DNA of 64,000 nt, taken from Hygrocybe punicea. Lineage: Eukaryota; Basidiomycota; Agaricomycetes; Agaricales; Hygrophoraceae. Below are positions 33,766 to 45,122 of this stretch, one piece after another. Position 1 is the stretch's first letter. Each line of letters begins with the position of its first letter. The DNA is taken from positions 1,426,001 to 1,490,000 of the forward strand of contig OY744470.1 in the NCBI GenBank assembly GCA_963556145.1, given 5' to 3'. Below the pieces are notes generated by a model. It had not been told where the DNA came from, searched no databases, and was given only the letters and a program-made list of their open reading frames with translations. The position numbers were made by a program, and so were the translations under genes.

Positions 33766-35242
33766 GTTGAGGGCCAAGATCGTGTGCGGGGGGGTAGCTG
33801 TGAGTGGCGCATTCTTCATTGACTCTGTAGCGGAGCTCGTCCAGGAGTAGGCCGGGGTTATCGTGAACCTTCTGACCCAGCGTGATGGGTGACACGCACT
33901 TTACGTCCTCAGGGCATATAGGCTCTATGATGTCACTTTCGAGTAGCATGTCAATGGTTTTGTGCAGGAACTCGCACTGTGGTGGGGTGAGGGGTCGCTG
34001 TTTTGGTATACGTTTGGGGAATGACGCGTCATCTGGTATGTGTATGTGATGCTCTGCGCCTGGCACGGCATTGACTTCACCTATGGACAGGGCGAAACAG
34101 TCAGCGTATTCAGTAATTAGGGCACGCAACTTTGCGATCTGATCCTCGGACAAGTCCAGACCTATTGTGACCTGGGCCAGTATCTCGGCTACCCTCGCTG
34201 GCTTAAACGGGTCCATTTTCCGGGTGAAAATAGAGTGGTCTGCATCGACGTCAACCTCCGGTTGGGCGTCTCCAGTGTACTCATCGTCCGCGTGGCCTCC
34301 GTCGTCGTGCACGGTCCATATGGGCATGGCATGTGTGTGCGGTTGTTCGTTGTCGGTCTGGGACTGATGTCCATTGTGCGCTGCCGGTGGGGGCTTCGCC
34401 GTGCGTCGCAGGCGATGCCGTGTGTGTCTTCCTTTTCGGCAGGGTTTGTGGTGTCTAGGTGTGGTTACATCGGCGTCAGGTGTGTCAGCGGGGCTAGTTG
34501 TGTTTAGTGGGGTTTCTGCCGAGCTAGGTTCTTCAGGGTCATCAGTACCCAAAGTGTTGCAGAGTGTCATGTCTGGGAGGTCCGTGAGCTTGGCGAATGG
34601 GTTTGGGGTGTCAAAGGACGGTGTCGGTTTTGTCTGGCTGGGCATGGTGTTGTTGGCCTTTTGGGGTTCCGGAGTCATCCAGAGTGGGGTTCCGCTTTCG
34701 TTCTGTAGAATCTCCCACCTGCCATTGTGTGGAATGTGTAGGGTATCGTCGCTGTAGTCGTGGGTGGCTCCGTATTGTTGGAGGATGGGTTTCCCCAACA
34801 AGATGGACCAACAACCCCTGCTGGGGAATACTTCAAATGACACCGTCTTGCGGGCATTCCCAAGTTGGACGCTTCCAACCCAGCGGCCATGTGATGGCAC
34901 TCTGGTGCCATCCGCCATGCATAGGATTTTGTAGGATGGTTGCAGGTGGCCGAGCTGGTGGCATAGTCTGTTGTATGTAGATGTACATATTGCATTCACC
35001 ATCGCGCCATCGTCGGCGAGGCCACAGGTGCATTGGTCAAACCCATTTGGGCCTTGAAGGAGTATGGTTTGGATAAATGGTCTTGCTGTGTCTGTCACAG
35101 CCGGTGTGTCCCTTCCCACCGCATACAGGTCAATGATTTCGTGTTTGAATGTCGTGTGACCGTGACATGGAGTAACTGTACTAACTAAAGAGTCCCGAGT
35201 GTCATCTGTATGCAATATGATTTCAGGGGGGCATACTGGCAT
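33766..35242 (-). pseudogene. Ty3/gypsy protease and RT N-terminus
   Basis: On the minus strand a retropepsin-like domain begins about 60 residues in: LADDGAMVNAICTSTYNRL (DDG in place of the usual D-S/T-G), HGRWVGSVQLG, then LLGKPILQQYGATHDYSDDT. A Pro/His-rich linker follows, then RT lead-in SIGEVNAVPGAEHHIHIPDD and FPKRIPKQRPLTPPQCEFL. The frame runs into the Plavaka element at 33765. DDG instead of D-S/T-G may reflect a family variant or a mutation. Met 35242 is only the first Met; the gag-pol boundary was probably read through. Confidence 0.88.
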
Positions 35243-35319
35243 GTCCCCGACCCATCCCGCACAGTGGTCGGGGACCGGCGTGTCCGCTCGTTGATTTGTC
35301 TGGGCTGTCCGACTTCCAC

Positions 35320-35840
35320 TTATGCGGACGGCCCCCTCCCATTTCCCTGGATCTTGTTGAAATTGTTCGAGTAGAAGTATCTGCCATACTCGTGTGCATA
35401 GTTGTCAAACCCATCATAGCCTTGGTGTCCATGGGACACGTAATTCACGTTTTGTGTTTGGCATTCCTTCCATGATTTGCAGGCGATGTGGGACGCTATC
35501 CTGCGCCAGGTGCATTCATGTTCGGAGAGTGTGACCCCCCTGCAAACTGGGGCTGCTGCACAGTGGCCTGCCTGGCCACAATCCCAGCACTCGTGGGATC
35601 CGAGTGGTACGGTACCGGGATTCAGCGGGTAGGGGTGTAGTTTGTCCGGTTGTATGTTACCGTTGATGCGGTGCCACTCGTCAACTTGGGTTCTGTAAGC
35701 GGCGCATCCTGCGTCCGTGTCAGGGTGTTGTTGTATGGCGAGGTTCTGTAGGTCTTGGTATTGAGCAGCGATGGGATGGCCCCTGGTGCTGGGTCCGGGT
35801 GGAAGTGGACCGGGTTGTCCGAGACAAACTTGCGGTATGG
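35320..35840 (-). pseudogene. Ty3/gypsy gag C-terminal part with CCHC zinc knuckle
   Basis: The minus strand encodes HPDTDAGCAAYRTQVDEWH and a zinc knuckle CWDCGQAGHCAAAPVC (C-X2-C-X4-H-X6-C). The preceding residues are lost at an inversion breakpoint near 35.83-35.88 kb. The missing gag N-terminus lies on the plus strand at 43088-43912. Confidence 0.8.
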
Positions 35841-35880
35841 TCTGCACTTCGCATCTTCTATGCAGTGATATAACTGAATG

Positions 35881-38709
35881 CCCCACAGACTGTTCCTGGC
35901 CAAGTTTCATTCACATTTGATATGTGGATGTCGGAGAATGGGGATCCATACCTTTCAGTGACAGGCCATTACATTGATGCTCCACATGACAAGCCGCAAC
36001 AATGGGAGCTCAAAAGCGAGCAACTCGCATTTACGCCGTTTGTGGGCAGGCACACCGGGAGCAACATGGGACACATTCTTGTCTGCACCGTCGATCGTTA
36101 CGGCGTATGGGAGAAGGCTGGTTGGTTCACAGCAGACAATGCCCCGAACAATGATGGGGCACTCAAGACATTCGGTGCCATTGTGGATCCAGGCAAAGAA
36201 AGGTGGGATCCTGTTGCGCGGCATGTGCGGTAAGCCAGATCCGTTTTGGCATTTGCTTGCACAGTACTGAAGATTACTTCCAGCTGCATGGAGCATTCTG
36301 TCCACATCTGCGCTGGGAAATTCATTGAAGGCATGTCACTGGCATCAAGCAAGAGTATCATCAATAAGCTACGTAATGCGATCCAGAAGGCCAAGGCAGA
36401 TCAGGATACGTTGGACCTGGACCAACTGGACGTAGAACTGGCCCACCTCAATCTCAATAAGGAGCCTGCAGATGATGACAGTGATGCGGATGATGACGAG
36501 TTCACGGCCGGTGATGTTGTTGGCAAGGCACTTGCCCTAGTCAAACAAATCCGCAAATCACCTCAAGCGCGAGCCTTTTTCAAGAAATCATGTGCCGAAG
36601 TTGAGATACCATTCCTTCGACTGCTTAACTGGATCCGCACCCAATGGGCCTCACTGTTCAATTTCCTTGACCGCATCTTGAAGGTGCAGAAGGTAAGCTC
36701 TGGTTTTTTCTCTTGTGGTGCGTGCTCAATGTCTGTTGCAAGGCTATCAACCGATTTGTGCAGCTCGCAGATGACAGTGAAGAGGTCCCAGACTTGGTGG
36801 GGAACCGAAACTATTCAGATTTTAAATTGTCGAAGAGAGATTGGGAACAAATTGAAAAGACACGTGAGGTTTTGCAGGTACATCCAAAGTAAATATGTCG
36901 ACTGGAACTAACCTAGCACTATGCAGGAACCAGCCAATGCCACACAGACATTTTCGTCAACCAAATATCCGACTGTATCCCGAACAATCCCTGTACTTGA
37001 ATTCACGCAGCAATCATGGGAGAACATGGTGCGGCACCCTCGATTCCATGACATGTCGGCTGCCATTGAAGCTGGGCTGGAGAACCTTAGCAAGTGGTAC
37101 CAGAAGGCAGATGACATGGATGTGTATTTTATTTGTCTCAGTAAGGTGTCTGCTATTATTATCCATAGATTGCCATACTAATTGAATGGAAGCTTTGGAT
37201 CCCAACTTCAAAACGGCATATGCTGAAAGCAATTGGGATGAGGATTTTTATGAAGACGGAATGGCCAGGTTACGTGCCATTGTGAGTACACTAATGCACC
37301 TATCCGAACAATGCTGATGGCTATTGTCAGTTTGACTCCTATTACATTGAACCGGTGGTGCAAGATGTCCCGGCTAGTGATGTGAGCAACACTAGGACCA
37401 CGAAGGCTCAATACGGCCATTCCTGGATGCGCGCTGATAAGCAGCGCACGTCCCTAAGCACGGAAACATTTTATTGGACCTATTCTAGCTTCGACATGCT
37501 GCGATTCGCTGCGATTCATTGCGAAACATCCCGATTTATATATATCTCCATTGCGATGCGACTGCGCGATGCGCGCGATATGGGCAATAATTTGACATTA
37601 TGGCGATTTTCTTCGGAGCGCTTCGGCCCCCTTCGGAAACATATTTCGAGCCTCTCCGACATCACCCACGCTTGTACCGTTCACCCTATTCCATTCCGAT
37701 TCCGTTCCGGTTCCAGGGAAGTCTCTATGTGACATGTTTCACTTATTTCAAACATTATAGCTCCTATCCTCTAGATATTTTGGAAATTGCTTCGCGTGGT
37801 GTTATACCCTTCATTTCAGTTCCATTTCATCCCTATTGCACCATAGTTCCGTCGTGCACCGTCTATTTGTCTTGCCTTCTTCACCCTGTATTGTCCTTAC
37901 AACCAACTTCGCATAAATACCCCCTATAGTTTGCGTACTAGAGAGACGTCTTGTATACCCCCGATTCCAGTCTATCATATCACCTCTTTACTGCGCCGTC
38001 CATGCGATAGCTCCACTGTACTCTATTAAACTTTGCATTCCTTCTATAAAGTGCTATATATACGCCGAAAACATCGCCGACTGTTTCGCACACGCCGCGC
38101 ACATCGCACACATCGCGCACATCGGAAACATCATCGCCACTATCCAGAGCACCTCTGAGTATTTTTACTAACATTTTGGATTGAGATTGAACCCCTCAGA
38201 ATTCGTACAGCACTGTGGTAGAGTTGGTATTTGATTCCGTTCACATTACCACAGTGCACCCTTTCAGCGCTTCTGTGAAATCTCGTAAAGAGCGAGACTC
38301 TGCACGGACCAATCCCCAAGAAGAACTCAATGCTTACTTAGCGGCACCGCTAGAGGAAAATGTGGACGACGTGATAGCGTGGTGGGGGGTAAGTCTGAAT
38401 TCTGTTCGCCAGTATTTGGTGCTGGATTGAACTCAATAGCTCCATGCAACGCAATACCCAACACTGGCACGCATGGCACGAGACTACTTGGCTATCCAAG
38501 GGTCTTCTGTGCCATCGGAATGGGCTTTCTCCAATGGGGCCCTCACATCAACTCGCCGACGGAACCGGCTTAAGCCCTCAACCTTCGAGGCACTCCAGAT
38601 TCTCAAGGGTGCTTACCGTAATGGGCACATCAAGGCTTCCGAGGATGCAGAGGCACATGTAGTGAGTGTCTGGGATATGGTGGAGTCTGATGATGAAGAT
38701 GGAGCATAG
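35881..38709 (+). pseudogene. hAT transposase, C-terminal two thirds (separated from N-terminus by inversion)
   Basis: After a splice acceptor (CCCCACAG, 35880) the frame reads TVPGQVSFTFDMWMSENGDP, GWFTADNAPNNDGALK (catalytic region), then RCMPHT-like sequence at the exon end and SVHICAGKF. WIRTQWASLFNFLDRIL, PVLEFTQQSWENM and AIEAGLENLSKWY follow. The hAT C-terminal dimerisation block is NPQEELNAYLAAPLEENVDD and YPTLARMARDYLAIQGSSVP with SEWAFSNGA, ending at TAG 38707-38709. Several 45-60 bp introns are present. A solo LTR interrupts the frame at 37435. Without it the frame continues (SWMRA to SVKSRKE). Confidence 0.88.
37435..38266. mobile_element. Solo LTR, 832 bp, inside the hAT transposase
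   Basis: Starts TGATAAGCAGCGCACG and ends CACAGTGCACCCTTTCA (TG...CA), with GCGC at 37431-37434 and 38267-38270. Near its 3' end is a hairpin CACTGTGGTA...TACCACAGTG. A CATAAATACCCC stretch near 37912 could be a promoter. No ORF. It is not similar to the LTRs at 15.4/25.6 kb. Confidence 0.75.
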
Positions 38710-38923
38710 TACTGTTTCGTTAGTTTGTGTTTCGTCATATTGCGAATATATACAGGTCCGGTTCTAGGTTCACATGCAAGTGAACCTAGATCGGACCTCC
38801 TGAACCGGTTCAACACCGGTTCAGTTCTGGGTTCCCAAAAACAAGTGAACTGGACCTGAAGTCCAGTTCAGGGTTCACATAAATTTTAAAAGAACTGGAC
38901 CAAACTGGACCGTGGCAACACTA
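38710..38923 (+). mobile_element. 3' terminal region of the hAT element
   Basis: Non-coding end rich in GGTTCA/TGAACC and GGTCCAG motifs, terminating GACCGTGGCAACACTA at 38923. The sequence CTATCCAC at 38924-38931 is the reverse complement of the duplication GTGGATAG found beyond the other hAT end at 45774-45781. Confidence 0.85.
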
Positions 38924-38959
38924 CTATCCACTGAGTGGTATGAGTTATGAGGGAGTCGA

Positions 38960-39345
38960 CTGTAAGATGGTCCAGGCTGGTGTTATCAGGATATATCCTG
39001 AGATGGTCTAGGCTGGTGCTATCAAGATATATCCTGGCCCAGCTAGGATGGTCCAGGCTGATATTGTCAGGATATATCCTAGCTCAACTGGGATGGTCTA
39101 GGCTGACATTCTCAGGATATATCTTGGCAAAAATGTGATGGCCTAGGTATATTGAGTCAGGACATATCCTGACCCAACTGGAATGATTCAGGTTTATCAA
39201 GTTGGGATATATCCTGGCCCAGCTGACATGGTCCAGGCTGATATTCTCCCCAGCCAACTGGGACTGGTCTAGGCTGGTGCTTTTAGGAGATATCCTGGGC
39301 CAGCTGAAATGGTACAGGCTGATGTTTTCAGGTTTATATATACCG
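38960..39345. repeat. Tandem repeat of about 50 bp with GGATATATCC palindrome
   Basis: At least seven degenerate units of the form ATGGTCCAGGCTG..TATCAGGATATATCC..TGGCCCAGCTGG. Each carries the AGGATATATCCT palindrome. No coding meaning. Confidence 0.8.
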
Positions 39346-39641
39346 TCCTAATTACCCTCCTAATTATAACAATGTTGGTAACATCAACATTCAATTTATG
39401 CTGTCAATTCAATACTTTTTTTCTTTTATTCATTCATACTTCAACCTCCTCCTCAGCATCTTCTACCTCCCAGTATGGCTTGCTTGTCTTCTTCTTGATG
39501 GCAGTTTACCATGCAACTCCTGTCTAACCTGTGATGGTTGTTTTCCTTCCAGGAACCAGTAATGATAAAGCCCATTAGCACATCAGTCTGTAAAGTGTGA
39601 TGGCTTCTTGATAAGGATGTCCCTGTTCTGAGAAATAGATC

Positions 39642-40076
39642 TTAACTCAAAAAACTTGTGAGGATCTTCTTTAATATCCTTCCAGTGTGCAGTGGAAGTT
39701 TCAGTATAAAACAGCTGCAAACAAGATTATTATTCAAAAGAATCTGACAGTATTTTCGGAACCTATCCCAAACCAATTTGACAAAGTTATAGATCACCAT
39801 CCACACAACCACAGGATCAGCTTCAACTCTCTTCTCAGGCCAATATAGATATTTTTCATCATCACAATTTGTGACAGCCCAGGGTGACAGCTTGGAATTT
39901 TCATCTTCCTTCTCTTCAATTTGTTTGAATGTTTGCTTACATGGAATACCTTGATAAAATACCTTTGTAAAATGACTGGGCAAATTCACATCACTCATCA
40001 TAAAAGTCACTATCCCTCCATTTAGAAAAATACCTTGAGCATTCAGCTGTTGAATCACCATTATCCTTCTCAACAT
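39642..40076 (-). CDS. Hypothetical ORF, 144 codons
   Basis: Contains LSPWAVTNCDDEKYLYWPEK and VVVWMVIYNFVKLVWDRF, a Trp-rich pattern that looks protein-like, but I cannot assign it. Neighbours are repeats, and it sits inside the inverted 35.9-43.9 kb block. It could be a fragment of a larger decayed gene. The stretch 40100-40920 shows nothing else I can support. Confidence 0.3.
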   Translation of the reverse strand: MLRRIMVIQQLNAQGIFLNGGIVTFMMSDVNLPSHFTKVFYQGIPCKQTFKQIEEKEDENSKLSPWAVTNCDDEKYLYWPEKRVEADPVVVWMVIYNFVKLVWDRFRKYCQILLNNNLVCSCFILKLPLHTGRILKKILTSFLS

Positions 40077-41084
40077 GACTTTCTGACTCCTGGAAATCCC
40101 CTACTTTCTTCTTATTTTATTGGGATTGTTGCCCATTCTTAAACCAATTGGCAATTTTCTACTGAAGATTAATACATCAGCATGAAAAGAAGCATTATCA
40201 AAATGGCACAAAACTTGTCAAGAATGTCATTGTCATCAGGTGAAAGTGGTTTTGTTGGCTCTCTTCCTCTCCTTTTGAAGCTGATGCAACTCTTTGATGT
40301 TCAAAGTTTTTTCTTATTTTCATTGTTTGTGGTAGAGAGATATTTGTTATAGTGAGCTTTGAGTATTGCCTGAATTTCCCAGGCTATTGTTTGTGCAGTA
40401 TGTAGTAGATTAGAGAGTGAGAGTGAGATAAGAGAGATCAGAGAGACCAGAGAGACTAAAGTGAACTTCAGAAAGTTCAGAACCAAATATTCTGCAAGAT
40501 TGCCAGTGGAGTAACTCAGACCAAACCCATGACCCAGCAATTCCTGAGTGACATGGCTAATTCCCACATCAAAAATCACATGTTTACAATCATGTGATGG
40601 TTCAATTTAATTTAAAAACCCTGAAACCTTCGTATTTGTGAGTGCTCTTCTACTTCCACTTCACTCACCCCAGGAGAGAGAGCCAAATTTCTCTGCTTGA
40701 TGCCAGGGCACCAAAGTCCTGGTGAGGGTGCAGCTTGTGGATAGTTGCAGGCATTCATGTCACCAGTGGGGGGGATGGCCTCTCCACTATTCCTTGGGCA
40801 TGGGTCCAGGGTGGGTGACTTCAAGGGTTCTATAGTAATGTAGTTGTAGTTTTTTTCTCAAAGCATATATTCAAGCTTGAGAGATATTATATCTACCTCA
40901 TGATTTCCAGCACTGTATGGACACACAATGGCATACTCCACGAGAAGTCAGCCATCTCCATTAGATCTTGAGGCCATCATCATTGCGGTCACGGTTGGAT
41001 GTCAGTGGGGCCCACACCCAGTCAGACAGCCTACATATCTTGTGAAGCTGGCACACACATCAATTGATGTAGTGGCATGTTTTG

Positions 41085-41888
41085 CGAGGTGTTTGTGGCC
41101 CTGCAGGGGCTGGACATTGTGTTGGTGGGGCCATTGTCATCATTGTTGGGCGTTGGCAGCCCTGTTGGGCATTTCTGAGGCCGTCATCATCCTCATTGGG
41201 CATTGGCAGCCCTGTTTGGCATTGCTGGGGCTGTCGTCATCATTGTTGGGCATTGGTGGCCCTGTTGGGTGTTGGTGGCCCTGTTGGGCATTGCTGGGGC
41301 CATCATTGTCATCGTTGGGCATTGGCAGCCTGGTTGGATGCGACATTGGGCATTGTGGGGTGGCTGTTGTTGTTGGGGGCCCTGTTGGTGTGGGGTTGGG
41401 CATTAGTGGGGTTGCCGTCGTTGTTTGCAGCCCTGTTGGGCATGGTGGGGCCATTGTCATCATTGTTGGGGGCTCCATTGGGTATAGTGGGGCTGTCTTT
41501 GTTGTTGTTGGGCGTTGGCAGCCCTGTTTGGCATTGCTGGGGCCATTGTTGTGTTGGCAGCCCTGTTGGATATGGTGTTGGGTGTTGGTGAGATGGCTGT
41601 TGTCATTGGCAGCCCTGTTGGTGTGGTTTGGGCCTGGAGGGTTGTCATCATCATCGTTGGGCATTGGTGGCCTTGGTGCATGTTGGTGGGGCCATCCTCA
41701 TCACCATCAGGCATTGGTGGCCCTTCTGGATGTGGTGTTGGGTGTTGGTAGGGTGGTCATTGTTGTTGGCAGGCCTGTTGGGCATGGTGGGGCTGTGGTT
41801 GCTATTGCTGGGCATTGGTGTGCTTTGGGTATTGGTTGGGTCGTTGTCCTCAGTCCAGTGGCCCTGTTGTGGTTTTGGGTGTGGGTGA
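41085..41888. repeat. Irregular minisatellite (TTGGGCATTGGTGGCCCTG units)
   Basis: Roughly 20-60 bp units built from TTGGGCATTG, GGCAGCCCTGTTGGG and CATCATTGTTGGGC repeat for 0.8 kb, leaving all frames open. An ACATCAATTGATGT module lies at 41057-41070 just before it, as in the 1.3-kb family. It abuts the KDZ end fragment at 41893, so it may be the body of a KDZ-derived non-autonomous element. Confidence 0.7.
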
Positions 41889-41892
41889 GGCC

Positions 41893-42043
41893 CACCTGAC
41901 TGTCACCCCAAACCCTACTAATTAGTAAGATCATCCGGGCCCTAGCTTTGTTATTAAGTAGGCAGCCAGACCTTTATGCCAGCTGTTCAGCGTTTGGTTT
42001 AGTGATCACTTATGAACTTATGATATTTCTTGAAGTCGGTACC
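41893..42043 (+). mobile_element. KDZ terminal repeat fragment (diverged)
   Basis: CACCTGACTGTCACCCCAAA to GAAGTCGGTACC matches the first 150 bp of the KDZ inverted repeat with scattered differences (for example TTATTAAG for TTACTAAG). It shows that the KDZ family has other copies nearby. The partner end is not seen. Confidence 0.88.
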
Positions 42044-42321
42044 CACTCCAAAGCTTCAAAATAGTTAGAGTCCTTAGTACTGTAGTTACTAATGTCCTAT
42101 ATATGGTAATAACCCGTTTGGGAACATCAGGTCTGGTCAGGAACAAGGGCGCTGATGGGCTCAGGCTTTCCCATCACCGTTGCCATGGGCCTGCCCATCA
42201 CTTCAGCATCACGTGCACTCGTCGTTGCCAACATTGAGCACGAGTATTTCACCATCCCACTGTATTTTCTTGTGGAATTTTTTACTTATCATAGATATAT
42301 TGCTCTACATGTTTTATATAG

Positions 42322-42500
42322 TAGTGTTGCCATAGTTCGGTTCCGAACCTAGCTGAACCCGGTTCAAACCCTGAACTGAACCCAGGGTTCAGTCTAAGTT
42401 CAGCCAAATGCTAAACCGGACCGCGGGTTCAGTTCCAGGTTTCGAGGCCCACTGGATTTCCTGAACGGCTCCAAACTGCGTCCAAACCGCGAACGCGGAT
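42322..42500. mobile_element. Truncated GGTTC-rich hAT-like element end
   Basis: Begins TAGTGTTGCCATAGTTCGGT and continues with GGTTCAGT/TGAACCC clusters, like the right end of the 13.6-15.3 kb element. No second terminus. Confidence 0.6.
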
Positions 42501-43087
42501 ATTTTTAAGGTATTTATTTTATTTGTTTTTTGTATTTCTTTACTTACTATTTCGTGTTGAACGGTGTAGTAGATGTGCCTGAGCAGTCACGTGATTAGGA
42601 TTCCCACGGTTCAGTTCCTTTAGTAGCACAGACCTCGTGTTGTGTTGTAGCGATTATCATCACTACCATCACTCGATTTCCTTGAGTCCTTGAGCAGCCT
42701 CCATCCCTCCACAATGTGGTGATGAGAGCAAACTTCGACACCCATGCCATCTGAAACCTCCACGCAGAACCGAGCACCAAGCACCGAGCACCGAGCACCA
42801 GCACCAAAACCGAGAACCGAGAACCGCGTACCGAGATCAGCTATACACTACACCAACTCCAGTACCACAAAACAGCGTCATCAAGTCGCCCATGTAATAC
42901 ACTGCCCAAATGTACAATCACCTTACGGACCCGAGACAAAAGCGGTAAATACTCGAGTTCACCATCAACATCATCAACACCATCTATCTCCTCCATTGTA
43001 ACACCATCAACTGAGTCCGAGAACCCACAGCCGACCACACCACCAACATCACCAGCCATCCCCCAACCAGCTGCACCTAGAACCAGA

Positions 43088-43912
43088 ATGGGCGAGTCCG
43101 GCTCCCTATGCTGGGACGGTGGCCCTGACGAGAAAACAACCTCTGGCCAATTCCTACGCGAGATCAACATCAAAATTGAAGACAAAGAGTACACGACAGA
43201 CAAGAAAAAGGTCGACTGCTTCCAGAACAACCTAGACTTCGGCGGCACCGCCAACCAATGGCTAGATGGCCTAGCCAACGACATCAAAGGCAACTGGGAT
43301 AAGTTGGTTGAGGCATTTGAGAAACAGTGGCCGAAGAACACCATTCCCAAACCATCCAAGGCCGAACGCATCCAAGAACTCAAGGAATGGACCCTCGCCG
43401 TCGAAACCCTCAGCACAAAAACCGAGACGATGGGATCCAAAGAGGTCTGGACCCACATCAAATGGGCCAACGGACTGCTCCCCAAGGTGAAAGATGCCGA
43501 CGACACAAATGGCCTCCTATTACAAGACGTGTTCGACTCCCTACCAGCACTGGTCCGTGACCTTATCAGACACAAACCTTGTGCTATGTATGAAGAACTC
43601 GCTGACACCGTCCATGGTATCGATGTCATCCACCTGCGAGAAACAGTAGCAAAATATGAGAAAGACAAGGAGACTGGCCGCCTAGCACGAATCACAGCAT
43701 CCCTAACAAAGGCCCTATGTGAAACACTCACCAACACTCACATCCATCACGCAATTAACCCCCCACAACAACACACCATCACCCAGCATTACCGGACACA
43801 CCCCACCCAGGGGAATCCATTCAACCCATTCGTCAGTAATATGGGAGGCAGGGGGAATTTGTTTGCAGGCCGGAGTCTAGCCCCACGTCCCCACAGAGGG
43901 GGACTGGAACCC
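43088..43912 (+). pseudogene. Ty3/gypsy gag N-terminal part, inverted relative to pol
   Basis: Retrotransposon gag (capsid-like) domain: MGESGSLCWDGGPDE, DKKKVDCFQNNLDFGGTANQ with W and DWF-like WLDGLAND, then WDKLVEAFEKQWPKNTI, EVWTHIKWANGLLPKVKDAD and LVRDLIRHKP. The C-terminal Gly/Arg linker (MGGRGNLFAGRSLAPRPHR) is lost at 43.91 kb, where minus-strand hAT sequence begins. Its continuation (zinc knuckle) is at 35840 on the other strand. An upstream frame from 42744 may hold the true N-terminus. Confidence 0.85.
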
Positions 43913-43914
43913 AC

Positions 43915-45122
43915 GAACATGGCAGTACCGTAGTAAGCGGCGAAACAGACCCTTGTCGGTGAGAGAGAATGCCTGTGGGTAGTTAGCCAATGCCAGCGTT
44001 GAAGCACAGACATACATACGTCATCCTCGGTCACCACAAGTTCCACAATGAAATCAAGCATGCCTTTCGTAGTGAAGACTGGCATACGAGGTTCCTTTGC
44101 GATGGCACCATCCAAAGTCCCTTGTTTCAGTTTGGAATCCTGAGCTGCCACTGGTATCGCACGATTGTTCATCGGAATGTTGTGTTCAGTACATAATTTC
44201 TGGTAGAGTTTGAAATGGTCTGGGTGTCTGCACCGGGTATCAATGAGTGATTTCACATGGTGCTTTGAACACTGACCTCCTGATGTGAGCGCGCAAGGTT
44301 GAAATGCCCCCAGTGAAAAAGGACTTGTGACGCAACAGACCCGCTTTGCTATGAGCAGAGGGTGTTACTGACATCTGTGCATCGCAACAAAGACCAACAT
44401 ACCAGCATACGCCACACCAGTGCCCATCCTCAGCCTCTCCAGTGTCCGGATTGACATTCTTCTCACGCATGAATATGAGACGAACATCGGCCATGTGCTC
44501 ATCCTTCGAACGATCGGATTTGGTTCCTTGCTGCAAACAAATGTGAGTCCCAGTCAATATAATATTTTGCGAGACTCACCTTCCTGTCCTCATCACCCAA
44601 GGCCTTTGTATGTTCATATGCCGCATGAGGGTCTTCGTCTTCATCTTCATCCATATCTACATCCACCGTGTTGTCCTCCTCGTACTCAGTATCATCAGGA
44701 TGCGAGGCAGATTTGCCCACATCTTCGGTAACCTCAGCATCAGTAACCTCAGGTTCAGTATCACCTTCGCTAGTGGAAGATAACACGTGGCGACGCACCG
44801 AGGCGCCGGGTTTAGCATTATGTGGAAGCTTGCGCTTGCGAGAATTGGTGACAGCATTGTCAGGGTCCTTCGCTCTGGCAGAGGGACGTGGCACACGTTG
44901 AGAGCGACGTGCCCCAGCGAGTTTGACAGCAGGAACTCGTTCAGAAGAGATAAACGTATCCAGGGTCGTTGGTTTCATGGACAAAATAGATGAATGCGAG
45001 GGTGCTGCTGTGAGGGGGCGACCGGGTCCAGAGATAGGAACATTGTCATCGGGGTCATTGTAGAAGGTGATCTGCTCAGCATCGAGAAGTTGTCCATCCT
45101 GGCCCACTGCACAATCGGACAT
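43915..45122 (-). pseudogene. hAT transposase, N-terminal third (other half at 35.9-38.7 kb)
   Basis: Start MSDCAVGQDGQLLDAEQITF at 45122. A basic/acidic region rich in Asp and Glu follows, then an intron and a zinc-finger-like exon DGHWCGVCWYVGL ... FFTGGISTLRAHIRR (BED-type layout C-X2-C...H). The next exon has KLCTEHNIPMNNRAIP, TKGMLDFIVELVVTEDD and, after an intron ending CCCACAG, SLTDKGLFRRLLRYCHVRG, where it stops at the inversion breakpoint. This order matches fungal hAT transposases just ahead of the part found at 35881. A few tens of codons between the halves are unaccounted for. Confidence 0.82.

Noticed and set aside
40928..41899. A 323-codon ORF with many Trp, Leu and Gly residues.
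   Set aside because: It is a reading of an irregular minisatellite that is open in several frames; no motif or splice context supports it.
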